Shown piece after piece: positions 26,101 to 33,387 of a stretch of 49,686 nucleotides of DNA (position 1 is the stretch's first letter; each line of letters starts with the position of its first letter). Position numbers and translations under genes: made by a program. The notes under the pieces were generated by a model. That model worked only from the letters and a program-made list of their open reading frames with translations. It did no database searches and was not told the origin of the DNA. Origin of the DNA: Spirochaetota bacterium (GTDB taxonomy: Bacteria; Spirochaetota; Spirochaetia; Treponematales; UBA12059); contig JAKQKE010000235.1 of assembly GCA_029560805.1 (NCBI GenBank), positions 1 to 49,686 of the forward strand, given 5' to 3'.

Positions 26101-26611
26101 CCCATCGTCGGTGTTCCCCGAGGAGGTGCTCCGGCCCGAGCTGCAGAGCCTCGAGTACTTCGCCGACGGCGTGCTCAACATAGCCGAGGCCCAGGAACGC
26201 GTCGCTCGCGACTACCTCCAGGATGGTTCGATCGAGGCGGCCATCCCGCCGCTCCAGGCCATCCTGCGCGTGATGGCGGACGGTTCCTGGAACGGCAAGG
26301 GTCTTGACGACCCCGAGCTACGGCGCTTGTTCGATCGCGACTACGTACTTGCGTCCGACTGGTACGCCGCTCGCCTCGAGGCCTACGCCGAGGCCGAGCG
26401 ATCGAGGCTACGCGAGGGCGTCGCCTACCTTGAGGAATTCCTAGGCTCGCCTCGCGGCCGTGACGAGCGCGACCTCGCGAAGGCCCGTCGCGAGCTGACG
26501 ACCGTCCAGCAGAGCCTCGAGCGCGCGTCGCGGCCCGAGTATGCCGCCTCTCTCGTAGGCACGATCGGCGTCGACCCGCTGTTCCGCTCCGGACTGGGAG
26601 CCGGACGATGA
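23138..26611 (+). CDS. Very large protein, probable PPi-type PEP carboxykinase
   Basis: A 1157-aa cytoplasmic protein with no signal peptide or membrane span; the ATG at 23138 follows GGAGG. I assign it by recall to the PPi-dependent phosphoenolpyruvate carboxykinase family described from Entamoeba and Propionibacterium, whose members are about 1100-1150 aa and unrelated overall to ATP/GTP enzymes. Supporting patterns: a kinase-loop-like CTVSGGGKSEISK with Lys492 (compare GxSGTGKT of PEPCK), IADNYFGYSKKEIKTQISY near residue 330, GHTGCVILATHLVG near 265, LPGRRNNPPEPE near 825 and GAGSEGALTKGPFNS near 875. The reaction would be PEP + CO2 + Pi to oxaloacetate + PPi or the reverse. Its stop overlaps the hutI start (ATGA), linking it to glutamate-yielding catabolism. 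The CDS is certain; the function is probable. Confidence 0.7.
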   Translation: MPAKRDFGVTLDRRSPSERGRLIAYINLKLSALGLPVYGKEGTAFLELASDMLLNYREKARLLADYLPPADARIQAFLDSYLADLPDGEAPRLPSNTLTLDRYGMARELSLPPDAHEYRSPTMSSYRIRNGILHNPKNDRRTTKGVFHIAEGGLPVPLDKLAVPKLAFARMLTAALAPPDELLVLPFTAQEAEPARCFLSLLMRPTVRPEVPGLYEERSMETRFFAPASLAANLDFVESIFGNSGDPYVSANDAALDPLHWSGHTGCVILATHLVGMPKKALGLPSWDEATERQRRDGMAWKDPSEPYNGGQPFKLCARDERGVIVTIIADNYFGYSKKEIKTQISYSSNLLGLTEEEHAGGALVLPSFNLGNRFVPDTNLRSKGQRFDDVVRLLGDRIELRPEGYAIDAVFPSVVYLPEDAVLSIDAQKATWRRDGVEQSLRILPGETYVHPTGYRIAMNQHPKTGAWRLVGTQADGLLCHKPCTVSGGGKSEISKQITDAMSDGPIVTGDFAADMAMVREVIEYPYGTRFKDPGENHGSASRSILSDKRSLGSVIKLLSPSELYTEAYNAWLASIPERVKALVFLVKRFYRPEWGDDWAGHFSTDVVNGAAGNVVKYDGRPVQGSYLRVGFTPDGARSIHKLRQDYMPAAKIQWEDDITASVVAPASALSGLPDDVRGASVKFVKNCEARFFQRPDDAIHRGYDKQAEADMARPDNFISNFEPLSRAKAKEMVERTVELSEYTEPMREMIVGAESDDRFRWFVVSSKPRLVDGKPSKNPRYLQLDRNYAEPLERYLADVGARLFRMVKSDAPVYYPVGAILPGRRNNPPEPEAGIRPLAVYGPVHYQELPELFMDFICSLTGKSPSTTGAGSEGALTKGPFNSLTPTSDLNNALLGFILGGYDGFSTAAGYIGHKYRVEHDISLLVPELWARLTPEERDPAFLIESGYLERVEDFEHGGRTVPAGRLGWRVTPLFASHFLGRIFDAPSSVFPEEVLRPELQSLEYFADGVLNIAEAQERVARDYLQDGSIEAAIPPLQAILRVMADGSWNGKGLDDPELRRLFDRDYVLASDWYAARLEAYAEAERSRLREGVAYLEEFLGSPRGRDERDLAKARRELTTVQQSLERASRPEYAASLVGTIGVDPLFRSGLGAGR

Positions 26612-27858
26612 GGGCGACGCTGCTGATCGAGAACATCGGCGAGCTCGCGACGCCCGTCGGTTCGACTGCGCGCCAGGGCGCCGTCATGCGCGAACTACGG
26701 ATAGTCCGCGACGCGGTCGTCGCCGTCGATGTGGAGACGATCGCCTGGGCCGGTCCGGCCTCCGAGCTACCGCGGCTCGAGGGGCCGCCGCCGGCCCGCC
26801 TCGACGCGCGCGGCCGAGCCGTCGTGCCGGGCTTCGTCGACTCGCACACGCATTTCGTCTTCGGGGGCTACCGCGAAGACGAGTTCTTCTGGCGGGCCGA
26901 GGGCCTGCCGTACATGGAGATCCACGCGCGCGGAGGCGGCATCGCCAACTCGGTGCGCGATACCAGGGCGGCCTCGGCCGAAGAGCTGACAGCCGCCGCC
27001 GCCGCTCGCCTCGAGAGGATGCTCGAGCTCGGCGTTACCACCGTCGAGGGCAAGTCTGGCTACGGCCTCGACCTGGAGACTGAGCTTCGTCAGCTCGAGG
27101 TGATGCGGCTACTCGACTCCAGGCAGCCCGTCGATATCGTATCGACTTACATGGGTCCGCATTCCGTCCCGGCCGAATTCAAGGGAAACCCGTCCGGCTA
27201 CATCGACTTCGTCCTACGCGAGGTCATGCCCCGGGTCAAGGAAGGCGGCCTGGCGCGTTTCTGCGACGTCTTCTGCGAACGTGGAGTCTTCGAACTCGAC
27301 GACTCGAGGCGCTTCCTCGAGGCGGCCAAGTCCATGGGCTTCGGCGTCAAGTTGCACGCCGACGAGATCGTCAGGCTCGGGGGAGCCGGGCTAGCCGCCG
27401 AGATCGGCGCGGTCAGCGCCGATCACCTTCTCAAGGCTTCCGAAGACGATCTCCTGGCCATGGCAGAGGCCGGCGTCGTGGCGACCTGCCTGCCACTTAC
27501 GGCGTTCAGCCTACGGGAGCCGTACGCCCCCGCCAGGGCGATGATAGACCGAGGGCTGGCGGTCGCGGTCGCGTCGGACCTCAATCCCGGCTCGTGCTAC
27601 AGCCAGGCCATCCCCCTCGCCGCGGCCTTGTCGGTGCTGTACATGGGCATGACTATCGAGGAGACGCTGACCGCGCTGACCCTGAACGCCGCCGCCGCGC
27701 TCTCCCTGGCAGGCGACCGGGGCTCGATAGAGGCCGGCAAGCTGGCCGACCTGCTCGTACTGGACGCCCCGTCGTACCGCCATCTGGCGTACCATGTGGG
27801 CATGAACGTCGTCGGCACCGTCGTCAAGCGCGGCAAGGTCGTCAGCGTCAGGACCTAG
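26608..27858 (+). CDS. hutI: Imidazolonepropionase
   Basis: A 416-aa amidohydrolase that opens 4-imidazolone-5-propionate to N-formimino-L-glutamate. The metal ligands His80 and His82 lie in DSHTHFVFGG. EGKSGYGLDLETELRQL, YMGPHSVP, VKLHADEI, SADHLL and ASDLNPGS carry the remaining ligands and substrate contacts. Length is typical (400-420 aa). The ATG overlaps the preceding stop by 4 bases, so synthesis is coupled to the 1157-aa protein. The next pathway enzyme (HutG, HutF or FTCD) is not found in this window. Confidence 0.98.
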   Translation: MRATLLIENIGELATPVGSTARQGAVMRELRIVRDAVVAVDVETIAWAGPASELPRLEGPPPARLDARGRAVVPGFVDSHTHFVFGGYREDEFFWRAEGLPYMEIHARGGGIANSVRDTRAASAEELTAAAAARLERMLELGVTTVEGKSGYGLDLETELRQLEVMRLLDSRQPVDIVSTYMGPHSVPAEFKGNPSGYIDFVLREVMPRVKEGGLARFCDVFCERGVFELDDSRRFLEAAKSMGFGVKLHADEIVRLGGAGLAAEIGAVSADHLLKASEDDLLAMAEAGVVATCLPLTAFSLREPYAPARAMIDRGLAVAVASDLNPGSCYSQAIPLAAALSVLYMGMTIEETLTALTLNAAAALSLAGDRGSIEAGKLADLLVLDAPSYRHLAYHVGMNVVGTVVKRGKVVSVRT

Positions 27859-27886
27859 CCGCCCTGAACAGGCAACGAGGAGCATC

Positions 27887-28819
27887 ATGAGCGTTTCAAC
27901 GAAGGCGGCCGCCGCCCTGGCGTCGATCGAGGCCGCGATGGCTTTCGACCCGGGCGGCCGAGGCCTATGCGGCGACCCGCGGTTACGCGTCGCGCTACGG
28001 GGTTCTATCCGGCGGGCCGCGTCCAGGCTGGCCGGGGCCGACAGGGTCCTGATCGTCACCGGCTTCCTCATCGAGCGGGCCGGAGTCGGCGAGAGCGATG
28101 GCCCGCCTGGCTCCGCCGTTTTGGCGAGGGCCTTAGCCCTCCTCGGCAAGGACGTCCGTATCGTCACCGACCTCCACTCGGCCGCCTTGGTCGAGGCATC
28201 GGCCGCCGCGCTCGGCTCGAGGCCTCGCGTCGTGACGCTGTCTCCGGGCGATGGCGAGCTCGCCTGCCTCGCCATCCTGTCGAGCTTCCGCCCGGACGTC
28301 GTCGTGGCCATCGAGCGGCCAGGCAAGGCGGCAGACGGCGGTTTCTACTCGATGCGCGGCTCCGACATGCGAGCGCTCGTACCCGACACCGATGCGCTCG
28401 TGTCCAGGGCGTCCGACTATGGCGGCGTCTCCGTCGCCATCGGCGATGGAGGCAACGAGCTGGGGCTGGGCTCCATCGGGGCCATCATAGACGAGCGCGT
28501 CCCGCTCGGTTCGACGATTCGGGCAGTAACGCCCGCCGACGCGCCTATCGTAGCCGGCGTGTCCAACTGGGGCGCTTACGGGCTCGTCAGGGCCCTCGAG
28601 CTGCTGGCGCTCGAGGGCGGCCGGACGATTTCACTCCTCCACGGACCGGGCGACGAGACGGCCATGCTCGAGGCTGTAGCGGCGGCGGGCGGCGTCGACG
28701 GCTGCTCGGGTCGTCGCGAACCGACCGTCGACGGCCTCGGCCCCGAGTCGAACCTGGCGGCCCTCGAGGCCATTCGCGCCGCGTCTTCCATCGAAGGCGA
28801 GGAGACTATCGATGCCTAG
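27887..28819 (+). CDS. DUF4392 protein, D-glutamate cyclase C-terminal-type
   Basis: A 310-aa protein matching the DUF4392 family, the C-terminal half of eukaryotic D-glutamate cyclase (DGLUCY), which interconverts D-glutamate and 5-oxo-D-proline. Recognisable patterns are VLIVTGFLIERAGVGESDGPPG, LGKDVRIVTD, AIERPGKAADGGFYSMRG and IGDGGNELGLGS. GAGGAG precedes the ATG. It starts 28 bases after hutI and overlaps pxpA by 8 bases. The matching N-terminal half (DUF1445) is encoded separately at 31419, on the far side of the 5-oxoprolinase genes. The catalytic role of the isolated half is not established; the link to D-glutamate/5-oxoproline rests on the human protein and on this gene context. Confidence 0.88.
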   Translation: MSVSTKAAAALASIEAAMAFDPGGRGLCGDPRLRVALRGSIRRAASRLAGADRVLIVTGFLIERAGVGESDGPPGSAVLARALALLGKDVRIVTDLHSAALVEASAAALGSRPRVVTLSPGDGELACLAILSSFRPDVVVAIERPGKAADGGFYSMRGSDMRALVPDTDALVSRASDYGGVSVAIGDGGNELGLGSIGAIIDERVPLGSTIRAVTPADAPIVAGVSNWGAYGLVRALELLALEGGRTISLLHGPGDETAMLEAVAAAGGVDGCSGRREPTVDGLGPESNLAALEAIRAASSIEGEETIDA

Positions 28820-29582
28820 AATAGACCTGAACTGCGACCTGGGGGAAGGCTTCGGCGCCTACTCCATCGGGGACGACGAGGGCGTGCTTCGGTACGTGAC
28901 CTCGGCCAATATCGCCTGCGGCTTCCATGCCGGCGACCCGTCGGTCATGGAGCGTACGGTCGCGCTGGCCGCGTCGGCAGGCGTTTCGATCGGCGCACAC
29001 CCGGGCTTCCCGGATCTCCTGGGTTTCGGACGGCGCGAGCTATCGGCGAGCGCCGACGAGGCGCGCGCGATGACGCTCTACCAGATAGGCGCCCTCGGGG
29101 CCTTCGCCAAGGCTCGAGGCGTCGCGCTGACGCATGTCAAACCACACGGCGCGCTGTACAACATGGCGGCCAAGCGCGCTGACCTCGCCGCCGCCATAGC
29201 CGAAGCGGTGGCCGCCTACGATCCGGCGCTGATCCTCGTCGGCCTCTGCGGCTCGGAGCTCCTCAAGGCCGGAACCGCCGCGGGCCTCCGTTGCGCCGGC
29301 GAGGCCTTCGCCGACCGAGCCTATCGTGCCGACGGTTCACTCGTACCCCGCGGTATCCCGGGCGCCGTCATCAAGGATCCGGCCTCCTGCGCCGCGAGGG
29401 CCATCAGCATGGCCACCGATGGCTTCGTGACCGCCTTGAGCGGCGAGCGGGTCATGCTGCGCCCCGACACGATCTGCCTCCACGGCGACGGCGACGGGGC
29501 GCTCGAGCTGGCCGAGGCCCTATCCACGGCCCTCAGGGAGGCCGGCGTCGAGCTCCGGCCCCTTTCGCACACCGATGCCTAA
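28812..29582 (+). CDS. pxpA: 5-oxoprolinase subunit A (LamB/YcsF family)
   Basis: A 256-aa PxpA. DLNCDLGEGFG at the N-terminus, SANIACGFHAGDP, GAHPGFPD, THVKPHGALYN and ICLHGDGDGA are diagnostic of the family. With PxpB and PxpC it forms the bacterial ATP-dependent 5-oxoprolinase that opens L-pyroglutamate to L-glutamate in the cytoplasm. It overlaps both neighbours by 8 bases, indicating tight translational coupling in the order DUF4392-pxpA-pxpBC. Confidence 0.97.
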   Translation: MPRIDLNCDLGEGFGAYSIGDDEGVLRYVTSANIACGFHAGDPSVMERTVALAASAGVSIGAHPGFPDLLGFGRRELSASADEARAMTLYQIGALGAFAKARGVALTHVKPHGALYNMAAKRADLAAAIAEAVAAYDPALILVGLCGSELLKAGTAAGLRCAGEAFADRAYRADGSLVPRGIPGAVIKDPASCAARAISMATDGFVTALSGERVMLRPDTICLHGDGDGALELAEALSTALREAGVELRPLSHTDA

Positions 29583-31380
29583 CCTATCTCAGTTTGAATG
29601 CATCCCTCTCGGCGACGACGGATTGCTCGTCAGGCTCGGGGACGTGCTGTCCGAGGAGCTGAACGAGCGGGCGCGTTCGCTCGCGGACGCCGTAGAGGCC
29701 GCCAAGGCCGACGACCCGGCCGACGACGGCATCATCGAGGCGTCTCCCGCCTATACGTCGGTGTTCATCGACTTCGACCCGCTCCTCCTGACCCACGCGC
29801 AGGCCGAGGCCTTCGTCCGGGCGTCGTTGTCCGCCGTCTCAAGCGGCGAGGCTCGAAGGGTCGTCCGGGTACCTGTGGCCTACGGCGGCGAAGCCGGCCC
29901 TGACCTGGCCTCGATAGCCGCTGAAGCGGGCCTATCGGCCGACGAGGTCGCGTCCATCCACTGCGGCAGGGACTATCCGGTGTACATGCTGGGCTTCGCG
30001 CCAGGCTTCCCCTACCTCGGAGGGGTCGACGAGCGCATAGCCTCTGGCCGTCTCAAGACGCCCCGCCCCAGAATACCGGCGGGATCCGTCGGAATAGCCG
30101 GGCGTCAGACCGGGGTCTATCCCTTCGACAGCCCGGGCGGGTGGAAACTCGTCGGCCGTAGCCCGATACGCCTCTTCGACGCGTCGATGGACCCGCCGGC
30201 CACCTTAAGACCGGGCGACTTGGTACGCTTCTATCCCGTCAGCCTCGACGAGTTCGACGCCATGAGCCGCGGACCTGGCGGCATAGCCGAGCATCGCGAA
30301 GGTCCGAGCGGCCCGACCGACCCTCTTGAGCGCGCGGCCATACGCGTCGTCAGGCCGGGTCTCTCGACCACCGTGCAAGACCTCGGTCGACGCGGGTACC
30401 AGAAATACGGCGTACCCGTCTCGGGTGCCATGGACCACCGGTCGGCTAGCCTGGCCAACCGGCTCGTCGGCAACCGGGCGACCGATGCCTGCCTCGAGAC
30501 GACCCTGATCGGTCCATCACTCGAATTCCTGGCCGACGTCGAGTTCGCGGTAACCGGGGCGCCATCCGCCATGACGCTCGACGGCGCGCCGGTACCGATG
30601 TACGAACGCGTCCGCGCAAGGCGCGGCTCGGTACTCGAGATGCCTCCGGTCTCGCGAGGCGCGCGGTCGTACCTCGCCGTGGCCGGAGGCTTCGCGATCG
30701 ATCCGGTTATGGGCTCGCGTTCCACCTACGCGCGCGCCGGGCTCGGCGGGCTACGCGGCCGCCGCCTCCAGACGGGAGACCTGCTCCCGGTCGGACCCGC
30801 GCCGGCGCGCCTCGCGGATGGCGATGGGCGTCGGGAACCGGACAGCTCCGGCTCGCCGGCTCTCCAGCCGTTCGCGTCCGGAGAGCCGGCGCGGATCCGC
30901 GTCGTCTCGGGGCCCGAAGCCGACGCCCTCGGCCCCGATTGCCTCGCCGCCTTCACGACGCGCGAGTATCGCGTGTCCGCCGACTCCGACCGCATGGGCT
31001 ACAGGCTCGAGAGTGGCGAACCACTACCGATGCGGGGATGGGGCGATCGCGAGATGCTGTCCTCGGCGGTGAACTTCGGCACCGTCCAGGCGCCGCCGAG
31101 CGGCAGTCCCATCGTGATGATGGCTGACCGCCAGACCTGCGGCGGTTATCCGAGGCTGGCCAGCGTGATCAGCGCCGACCTCGGCGCGCTGGCCCAGGTG
31201 CCACCCGGTGGGCGCGTACGCTTTGAGCTGGTATCAGCCGCCGAAGCGAGGTCCGCGCTACTCGAGCGGGAACGCGAGTCAGAGATGGCGCTCATCAGCC
31301 GCGGGCCAGCTCGCGTCGCCCGTCGCTTCGCGGTGACCGTCGACGGAGAGCGTTTCGACGTCGCCGTCGAGCCGCGTTGA
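29575..31380 (+). CDS. pxpB-pxpC: 5-oxoprolinase subunits B and C fused (KipI-KipA)
   Basis: A 601-aa fusion. Residues about 1-235 are PxpB/Kip[60 protein letters not shown] and SPGGWKLVG. Residues about 255-595 are PxpC/Kip[48 protein letters not shown] and [16 protein letters not shown]. They are commonly separate genes (about 220 and 310-340 aa); the fusion fixes their 1:1 ratio. In Bacillus the homologues were first described as a kinase inhibitor pair (KipI/KipA), but with PxpA alongside 5-oxoprolinase is the sound call. Confidence 0.96.
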   Translation: MPNLSQFECIPLGDDGLLVRLGDVLSEELNERARSLADAVEAAKADDPADDGIIEASPAYTSVFIDFDPLLLTHAQAEAFVRASLSAVSSGEARRVVRVPVAYGGEAGPDLASIAAEAGLSADEVASIHCGRDYPVYMLGFAPGFPYLGGVDERIASGRLKTPRPRIPAGSVGIAGRQTGVYPFDSPGGWKLVGRSPIRLFDASMDPPATLRPGDLVRFYPVSLDEFDAMSRGPGGIAEHREGPSGPTDPLERAAIRVVRPGLSTTVQDLGRRGYQKYGVPVSGAMDHRSASLANRLVGNRATDACLETTLIGPSLEFLADVEFAVTGAPSAMTLDGAPVPMYERVRARRGSVLEMPPVSRGARSYLAVAGGFAIDPVMGSRSTYARAGLGGLRGRRLQTGDLLPVGPAPARLADGDGRREPDSSGSPALQPFASGEPARIRVVSGPEADALGPDCLAAFTTREYRVSADSDRMGYRLESGEPLPMRGWGDREMLSSAVNFGTVQAPPSGSPIVMMADRQTCGGYPRLASVISADLGALAQVPPGGRVRFELVSAAEARSALLERERESEMALISRGPARVARRFAVTVDGERFDVAVEPR

Positions 31381-31418
31381 TCCGCTCCCCGAGTTCACGA
31401 GAAAAATGGAGGATCATC

Positions 31419-32207
31419 ATGGATACGAGGCTCTTGGATGGAAAGGCGGCTCGCCTGGCCGTGCGCTCGGGCGCATGGACTGGTCCGACGGCCGGCCTGG
31501 CCACCGGCTACGCCCAGGCGAATTTCGTCGCGTTGCCTTCGCGTTACGCCTTCGACTTCCTGCTATTCTGCCAGCGTAACCGCAAGGCCTGCCCGGTGCT
31601 TGACGTCTGCGAGGCCGGGTCGACGACGGCCGCGCGGGTGGCCGCGGACTCGGACGTGCGTACCGATATCCCGCGCTACCGGGTCTATGAGCGCGGCCGC
31701 CTCGTCGCCGAGCCGGGCGACCTGCTCGACGATTGGGACGACGACTACGTGTCGTTCCTCATAGGGTGCAGCTTCACGTTCGAGGGTGCGCTTCTCGCCG
31801 CTGGCTTGCCGGTACGGCACGTCGAGCAGGGCAGGAACGTGCCGATGTACCGTACGAACCGTCCCTGCGCCGGAGCGGGCCCTTTCTCCGGTGAACTGGT
31901 CGTCAGCATGAGGCCGATGCCCGGTTCGATGGTCGCCGAGGCCTACAAGGTCACGGGGCGCTTCCCCGAGGTGCACGGCACGCCGGTGCACGCCGGCGAC
32001 CCGGAAGCGCTCGGGATAGTGGATATAGATGCGCCTGATTTCGGAGACGCCGTGGATATACGGCCAGGTGAGGTACCGGTATTCTGGGCCTGCGGCGTTA
32101 CGTCCCAGGCCGCCATCATGAACGCCGCCCTCGAGCGGGTGGTGACCCACGCGCCAGGCCACATGTTCGTCACCGATAGGCGCGACGAGGAGCTGGCGTC
32201 GATGTGA
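31419..32207 (+). CDS. DUF1445 (YcsI) protein, D-glutamate cyclase N-terminal-type
   Basis: A 262-aa member of the DUF1445/YcsI family, annotated elsewhere as a putative hydro-lyase. The ATG at 31419 follows GGAGG; a longer frame starting at 31377 overlaps pxpBC and is not supported. [61 protein letters not shown] and [14 protein letters not shown] are family landmarks. The same domain forms the N-terminal half of eukaryotic DGLUCY, while the C-terminal half is the DUF4392 gene at the other end of this operon. ycsI also neighbours the pxp genes in Bacillus subtilis. It is the last gene of the plus-strand operon, 13 bases from the convergent rarD. Confidence 0.9.
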   Translation: MDTRLLDGKAARLAVRSGAWTGPTAGLATGYAQANFVALPSRYAFDFLLFCQRNRKACPVLDVCEAGSTTAARVAADSDVRTDIPRYRVYERGRLVAEPGDLLDDWDDDYVSFLIGCSFTFEGALLAAGLPVRHVEQGRNVPMYRTNRPCAGAGPFSGELVVSMRPMPGSMVAEAYKVTGRFPEVHGTPVHAGDPEALGIVDIDAPDFGDAVDIRPGEVPVFWACGVTSQAAIMNAALERVVTHAPGHMFVTDRRDEELASM

Positions 32208-32220
32208 GCCCGCAAGGCGC

Positions 32221-33132
32221 CTAGGCCGACTCACCGCTAGCGGTGCACCTCGGCCTCGTCGCGGCGAACACGACCAGAGCCGCCATGATGAACGCGAAGG
32301 CGGCCGCCTTGGTCGCCGATAGCGTCTCCCCGAAGACGAACAGGCCGAGCGCCAGCTGCAGGGTCGGCGATATGTACTGGAGGAATCCCATCCTCGATAG
32401 CGGCACGCGCTTGACTCCCTCGGCGAAGAAGAACAGCGGCAGGGCGGTCACCGCCCCGGCCAGCACCAGCATGGACGTCTCGATGCCTCCGGACCGACCG
32501 AAGGCCCCGCGACCGGCCAACTCCTCGAGGATCAGGTATCCGAGCGCGAACGGCATGACGGGCGCCGTCTCCATCGCCAAGCCCGTCAGCCCGTCGAGGT
32601 TCGTCAGCTTCTTTATCAGGCCATAGAGCGAGAAAGTGGCGGCGAGCGACAGCGCTATCCAGGGCAGCTTGCCGTACGATACCGTCAGCACGGCTATCCC
32701 GACCGCCGCGATCGCGCAGGCCGCCTTGATACCCCGGTCGATCTTCTCCTTGAACACGAAAGAGCCGAGGGCGACGGAGACGAGCGGGTTGAGGAAGTAC
32801 CCTATGCTAGTCTCGACGATATGTCCGGCGTTGACGGCCCAAATGTAGATACCCCAGTTCAGGCTGACGAGGAAGCCGGCCGCAATCGTCGCCGCCAGGC
32901 GCTTACGTTCGCGCAGTAGCTCTGCCATCAGCCGCCGCTTGCCGAGTAGCAAGGCCAGCACGAAGGTCAGCGCGAAGGCCCAGGCTATGCGATGCATCAG
33001 TATCTGTAGCGACGGCACCGACGACAAACGTTTCCAGTACAGCGGGAACAGGCCCCAGAGCCCGTAGGCGCCAATGCCGAATAGCATCCCGACGGACTCG
33101 GTTCGAGCCCTTCCCGGCCTATCGTCACCCAT
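32221..33132 (-). CDS. rarD: RarD-type EamA/DMT transporter
   Basis: A 303-aa inner-membrane protein of the drug/metabolite transporter superfamily with about ten hydrophobic spans. GIGAYGLWGLFPLYWKRL, LMHRIAWAF, SLNWGIYIWAVNAGHIVETSIGYFLNPL and LSRMGFLQYISPTLQ are characteristic of RarD. The substrate is not established for most members. GGAGG sits 4 bases before the ATG. The ribosome site lies only a few bases after the ribosomal-operon terminator, leaving no room for a separate promoter between them. Confidence 0.93.
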   Translation of the reverse strand: MGDDRPGRARTESVGMLFGIGAYGLWGLFPLYWKRLSSVPSLQILMHRIAWAFALTFVLALLLGKRRLMAELLRERKRLAATIAAGFLVSLNWGIYIWAVNAGHIVETSIGYFLNPLVSVALGSFVFKEKIDRGIKAACAIAAVGIAVLTVSYGKLPWIALSLAATFSLYGLIKKLTNLDGLTGLAMETAPVMPFALGYLILEELAGRGAFGRSGGIETSMLVLAGAVTALPLFFFAEGVKRVPLSRMGFLQYISPTLQLALGLFVFGETLSATKAAAFAFIMAALVVFAATRPRCTASGESA

Positions 33133-33146
33133 GGTACCTCCATATT

Positions 33147-33177
33147 AAAAAAAGGAGGCCGCTAGCGAGCGGCCTCC
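33147..33177 (-). terminator. Rho-independent terminator of the ribosomal operon
   Basis: On the minus strand a perfect 10-base stem (GGAGGCCGCT with AGCGGCCTCC, loop CGCT) is followed by seven T residues (33147-33153 as A on the plus strand). It closes the S10-spc-alpha operon after the 56-aa zinc-ribbon gene and directly precedes the rarD ribosome site. Confidence 0.92.
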
Positions 33178-33203
33178 CCGTACGACGCGGTCCGCGCGCC
33201 GCC

Positions 33204-33374
33204 TTATTTCTTGTTAGCGATCGTAGCCTTGCACATCTTGCAGATCTTGGTCTTCTGCCCCTCGATCTCCTGCTCGTACATCAGCTTGACGCCGCCACGC
33301 TTGCAGACCGGACAGATCCCGCGACCGCCGTCGGGCTGATCGGCTATTCCCTTACCGCGATGGGCCTTGGACAT
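33204..33374 (-). CDS. Small 56-aa zinc-ribbon protein
   Basis: A 56-aa basic protein starting MSKAHRGKGIADQ and containing two zinc knuckles, CPVC (about residues 24-27) and CKMC (about 45-48), ending ATIANKK. GGGAGGAAG precedes the ATG by 6 bases. It lies 13 bases after rplQ and before the operon terminator, so it is co-expressed with ribosomal proteins. Size, charge and zinc ribbon suggest a ribosome-associated or RNA-binding protein, but I do not recognise a named family. It is not one of the standard ribosomal proteins of this cluster. Confidence 0.88.
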   Translation of the reverse strand: MSKAHRGKGIADQPDGGRGICPVCKRGGVKLMYEQEIEGQKTKICKMCKATIANKK

Positions 33375-33387
33375 GGTGCTTCCTCCC

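Noticed and set aside
24853-26307. 484-aa plus-strand ORF inside the PEPCK-like gene
   Set aside because: Arg/Gly/Ala-rich frame-shifted shadow of the 1157-aa gene, with no ribosome site.
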